Shown one piece after another: positions 6,581 through 8,692 of a DNA stretch of 8,692 nt. The translations under genes were made by a program, and so were the position numbers. The stretch lies in the NCBI GenBank assembly GCA_964609495.1, contig CAZSTA010000163.1, forward strand, positions 1-8,692. Direction: 5' to 3'. This stretch comes from CAZSTA01 sp964609495 [NCBI: uncultured bacterium] (GTDB lineage Bacteria > CAZSTA01). A model generated the notes under the pieces. That model had not been told where the DNA came from. It ran no database searches and saw nothing but the letters and a program-made list of their open reading frames with translations. Within the stretch, counting starts at the first letter, position 1. Every line of letters begins with the position of its first letter.

Positions 6581-7738
6581 ATGGATTTGAAGGGATTTAT
6601 AAGACCTGATGGCTCCATAGGATTTCGCAACCATCTGCTTGTTCTTCCCTCAGTTGCTTGTTCCACCCATGTGGCGAGTATGATCGGGAAGCATCACAAG
6701 GACGTCGTCTCGATCATCCATCAGCATGGGTGCGCCCAGGTAGGGGAGGATAGGGAGCAGACTGCTCGAACTCTGATCGGGATCGGTCGGAATCCGAATG
6801 TAGGAGCGGTATTAGTCGTCGGATTGGGATGCGAGACTATATCGGCTAAGTATATAGCGGAGGAGATAGCTAGCACTGGAAAGCCGGTGGAGATGGTAAT
6901 TGTTCAGGAGGCGGGAGGAACTGGAAGGGCAACTGAATTGGGAAACAATAAAGTTCGCTTATTATTAGAAGATATAACAAGTCTTGAGAGAGAGCCAGTC
7001 GGATGGGAAGCGGTGATCCTAGGGACTAAGTGCGGTGGGTCCGATGCTTGCTCCGGATTATCGGCTAATCCCGCCGTGGGCTTTGTCTCCGATCGCGTAG
7101 TTGAGGCAGGAGGAACAGTTATCTTAGCGGAGACAACAGAGTTTATCGGTGCCGAGCATCTTTTAATGGAACGCGCGGCGAATGAAGAGATCGGAAGAGA
7201 GATAGAGAAGATAGTGACTAAGGTTGAGCAAAGGGCGTTCTCGTTGGGAGTGGATATCAGAGGAGCTAATCCTACTCCGGGCAATATCGAAGGTGGGATC
7301 ACCACCATTGAGGAGAAATCCCTAGGGTGTATTCGCAAGGGAGGAACTACCCCTATTAATGAAGTATTAAGATACGCTCAGAAGCCTACTAAAAGAGGAT
7401 TAGTGGTTATGGATACCCCTGGTAATGATGTGGAAACAGTCACCGGTATAACTGCTGGAGGTGCTCAAGTCGTGATCTTTACCACCGGTCGGGGAACTCC
7501 GCTCGGCTCTCCCATCGCTCCAGTGATAAAAGTAGCTACTAATACTCAGATGTATGAGCGGATGAAGGATAATATGGATATTAACGCCGGAACTATCATA
7601 GATGGAATGGATACTATAGAGCAGGTGGGGAATGAAATCTGGAATAAACTCATAGCTGTGCTTAACGGAGAGGAGACAAGGACTGAGTATTGGGGGCATC
7701 GCGAGTTCGGCATAAATAGGCTTAGCTCTTCCTTCTAA
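6581..7738 (+). CDS. UxaA-type dehydratase/lyase large subunit
   Basis: This 385-aa protein corresponds to the large catalytic part of altronate/galactarate dehydratases and to the SuyB-like subunit. Family blocks in order: GFRNHLLVLPSVACS (14-28), IIHQHGC (45-51), VVGLGCE (79-85), VQEAGGT (108-114), GTKCGGSDACSGLSANP (148-164), AETTEFIGAEHLL (183-195), EKSLGCIRKGGTTPI (245-259), MDTPGNDVETVTG (277-289), FTTGRGTPLGSPIAP (300-314). Conserved cysteines at 51, 84, 151, 157 and 250 are candidates for binding the iron cofactor. The reaction type is removal of water (or sulfite in sulfo-lyases) from a hydroxy acid. Its length is near that of split large subunits and short of the roughly 500-aa fused UxaA. 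It starts 16 bp after the small subunit stop with AAGGA upstream. No dehydrogenase, aldolase or sugar kinase of a uronate pathway is in the window, so the substrate remains open. Confidence 0.93.
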   Translation: MDLKGFIRPDGSIGFRNHLLVLPSVACSTHVASMIGKHHKDVVSIIHQHGCAQVGEDREQTARTLIGIGRNPNVGAVLVVGLGCETISAKYIAEEIASTGKPVEMVIVQEAGGTGRATELGNNKVRLLLEDITSLEREPVGWEAVILGTKCGGSDACSGLSANPAVGFVSDRVVEAGGTVILAETTEFIGAEHLLMERAANEEIGREIEKIVTKVEQRAFSLGVDIRGANPTPGNIEGGITTIEEKSLGCIRKGGTTPINEVLRYAQKPTKRGLVVMDTPGNDVETVTGITAGGAQVVIFTTGRGTPLGSPIAPVIKVATNTQMYERMKDNMDINAGTIIDGMDTIEQVGNEIWNKLIAVLNGEETRTEYWGHREFGINRLSSSF

Positions 7739-7760
7739 ATTGAAGAGGTTGAATTTGGTT

Positions 7761-7838
7761 ATGAATATCAAGGGAAGTATATTAGGGATTGCTCTATCCT
7801 CTGGTGAAGCAAGAGATAACGATTACAAAAATAGGTGA
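7761..7838 (+). other. possible small or decayed ORF (25 codons) in the 207-bp gap after the lyase
   Basis: A frame MNIKGSILGIAL.. of 25 codons begins 22 bp after the lyase stop, with a weak GAAGAGG upstream, and ends in TGA. The same frame continues open for another 27 codons after that stop. It could be the remnant of a further operon gene or chance. I do not recognise the sequence. Nothing else is seen between 7739 and 7945 apart from a weak hairpin. Confidence 0.25.
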
Positions 7839-7843
7839 ATATC

Positions 7844-7862
7844 ATTCCTTGCTCTCAGGAAT
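7844..7862 (+). terminator. weak hairpin after the lyase operon
   Basis: ATTCCT and AGGAAT form a 6-bp stem around a 7-nt loop. The sequence after it is pyrimidine-rich (CTTCTTCGG, then a short T-run near 7879) but has no proper U-tract, so terminator function is doubtful. Confidence 0.2.
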
Positions 7863-7945
7863 CTTCTTCGGACTTTCATTTTCAGAGTTTGTGAATTAGA
7901 AAGGGATATAACAAAGATGTAGAGATAATTAAGAAGGGGAAAGCA

Positions 7946-8488
7946 ATGAGATGCCCATCTTGTAATTTTGATAATAGCCCCGGAGCAAGATTCTGTGAGA
8001 ACTGCGGGGAGGCATTATTTAAAACTATTGATATTGCCCTTGGGTCTGAATCTGGCTCTTTTTTTGAGCGTAAGCGTGAACTGAAGCATATATTCTTAAG
8101 CTATAGCCATGAAGATATAGACTTTATGCGCCGCTTGAGAGCTGACCTGCGTGCCGAAGGACTAGACGTATGGACTGACAAACAAAGGCTGGAGCCAGGT
8201 ACCCAAATGTGGAGTGAAATCGAGAAGGCGATAGAGAGTGCGGGCTGCATGGTGGTAATCCTTTCGCCTGATGCTAAGCAATCAGTATCGGTTAAACGAG
8301 AATTGATCTACGCGGAGACGTTTGGCGTTCGTATCTTCCCAGTGCTGGCGCGTGGAAATAAGCGCAACGCAGTTCCCATCACGTTGAGCGATATACTGTG
8401 GGTTGATGCGCGCCGTGATAGTGATTATAAAGAGGCGGTGCAGATTCTCTTTGCTGCGCTGTGTAGATACCTGAATGGGAAAAGCTAA
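7946..8488 (+). CDS. zinc-ribbon/TIR domain protein
   Basis: This 180-aa protein begins with a zinc ribbon: Cys3-x2-Cys6 and Cys17-x2-Cys20, ten residues between the pairs. A linker of about 25 residues follows, then a TIR domain at about 47-175: HIFLSYSHEDIDFM (48-61, box 1), GLDVWTDKQRLEPGTQMWSEI (72-92), VVILSPDAKQS (103-113), VKRELIYAE (116-124) and RIFPVLARG (129-137). Glu119 lies where NAD-cleaving TIR domains carry their catalytic glutamate, so NADase or NAD-derived signalling is possible but unproven. No membrane segment is seen. The start has AAGGGGAAA a few bases upstream. The linker has a run of seven T (within 8056-8066), a potential slippage site. Arginine codons CGC/CGT are frequent, unlike the AGA/CGA-rich neighbours, suggesting transfer. 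No partner gene is visible within the 204 bp that follow. The domain call is strong; a defence role is inference. Confidence 0.93.
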   Translation: MRCPSCNFDNSPGARFCENCGEALFKTIDIALGSESGSFFERKRELKHIFLSYSHEDIDFMRRLRADLRAEGLDVWTDKQRLEPGTQMWSEIEKAIESAGCMVVILSPDAKQSVSVKRELIYAETFGVRIFPVLARGNKRNAVPITLSDILWVDARRDSDYKEAVQILFAALCRYLNGKS

Positions 8489-8540
8489 GTTTAGGTGGTT
8501 AAGTAGTCTCAAAAAAGTTTCTAGCTATTTCGTCTGAGAT

Positions 8541-8616
8541 GTTCAAGAGCAAATTAGGTCTTGAACTCGCCTTAAATAAAGGGATTTTTTGCTTTGAACA
8601 AAACTCAAGGTTCAAA
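8541..8616. repeat. mirrored pair of GTTCAA inverted repeats
   Basis: GTTCAAGA (8541-8548) pairs with TCTTGAAC (8559-8566) around a 10-nt loop. Then TTTGAAC (8593-8599) pairs with GTTCAAA (8610-8616), also around a 10-nt loop. The outer arms could alternatively pair with the other TTGAAC copy, so two competing folds are possible. It lies 52 bp after the TIR gene stop. Confidence 0.5.
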
Positions 8617-8629
8617 AGTTTCCTTTATA

Positions 8630-8648
8630 CCCTCCCCTAACCCCTCCC
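8630..8648. repeat. C-rich tract, possible half of a dispersed intergenic repeat
   Basis: A tract of CCCTCCCCT / AACCCCTCCC type stands out in an AT-rich gap. Many bacterial genomes carry REP-like palindromes of this style, but the matching G-rich arm is not present before the window ends. Apart from this and the GTTCAA repeats, nothing is seen in 8489-8692. Confidence 0.3.
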
Positions 8649-8692
8649 GTCTTGGTTCTTGCTGAATTAATAAGGTTATCAAAGAATCTTGT

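Noticed and set aside
6262-7738. Naming the two subunits SuyAB or UxaA outright
   Set aside because: The family is clear but motifs visible by eye do not separate altronate, galactarate and sulfolactate enzymes, and no pathway partner genes are present.
6904-7771. Minus-strand open frames opposite the lyase large subunit
   Set aside because: They lie antisense to a strongly conserved gene and show no recognisable protein pattern.
7884-7912. Promoter for the TIR gene using TATAAC at 7907-7912
   Set aside because: The -10-like box is acceptable but no reasonable -35 hexamer lies 16-18 nt upstream.
7946-8488. Calling the TIR gene a known defence system such as Thoeris
   Set aside because: No ThsA-like or other partner effector is in the window; the TIR domain alone is not enough.
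1-8692. CRISPR array, tRNA or rRNA genes
   Set aside because: No regularly spaced repeats and no cloverleaf or rRNA-like segments were seen on either strand.

Overview
This is a moderately AT-rich bacterial window from an organism I cannot place below domain level. Genes are preceded by Shine-Dalgarno sites, and two sigma70-type promoters lie back to back. The native genes favour AGA/AGG/CGA arginine and ATA isoleucine codons. Three proteins carry cleavable export signals, one more carries a Tat signal, and a split altronate-dehydratase-type enzyme is present. This fits an uncultured Gram-negative-type lineage. I had a weak impression of Poribacteria or a similar candidate phylum, but nothing in the sequence proves it.

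Left half (minus strand, 1-4940). One promoter at about 4912-4940 reads leftward into what was probably a three-gene operon of exported proteins: a PsbP-like/SH3 protein (3884-4876), a DUF6599-like protein (953-1513) and a Tat-exported DUF362 protein (1-898, C-terminus beyond the window). A 2.2-kb GC-richer segment now splits this operon. It carries an S9-family serine peptidase (1674-3698) and a 123-bp GC-rich non-coding tail. The insert is bounded by a 120-bp imperfect direct repeat (1431-1550 and 3797-3916; 111/120 identical by hand alignment). Each repeat copy spans the same old gene junction: the last ten codons of the SH3-protein gene, a 4-nt gap, and the signal-peptide codons of the DUF6599 gene. 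Each copy therefore carries a fragment of the gene that is complete at the other copy. This is the clearest record of a past rearrangement in the window.

Right half (plus strand, 4973-7738). A near-ideal promoter (TTGACA, 17 nt, TATAAT) reads rightward into an exported purple-acid-phosphatase-like metallophosphoesterase (5092-6231). After short gaps come a small SAF-domain subunit (6262-6564) and a large subunit (6581-7738) of an altronate dehydratase/sulfolactate sulfo-lyase-type enzyme. The three genes look like one transcription unit. The lyase substrate (altronate, galactarate, sulfolactate or another hydroxy acid) cannot be decided here.

Right end (7739-8692). After about 200 bp of apparently degenerate sequence comes a stand-alone 180-aa protein with an N-terminal zinc ribbon and a C-terminal TIR domain (7946-8488). 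Its codon use differs from the neighbours, so it was probably acquired, and it is a plausible NAD-linked signalling or defence component. The last 204 bp contain no gene but hold a mirrored pair of GTTCAA-type stem-loops and a C-rich tract resembling half of a dispersed intergenic repeat. No tRNA, rRNA, CRISPR array or transposase was seen.
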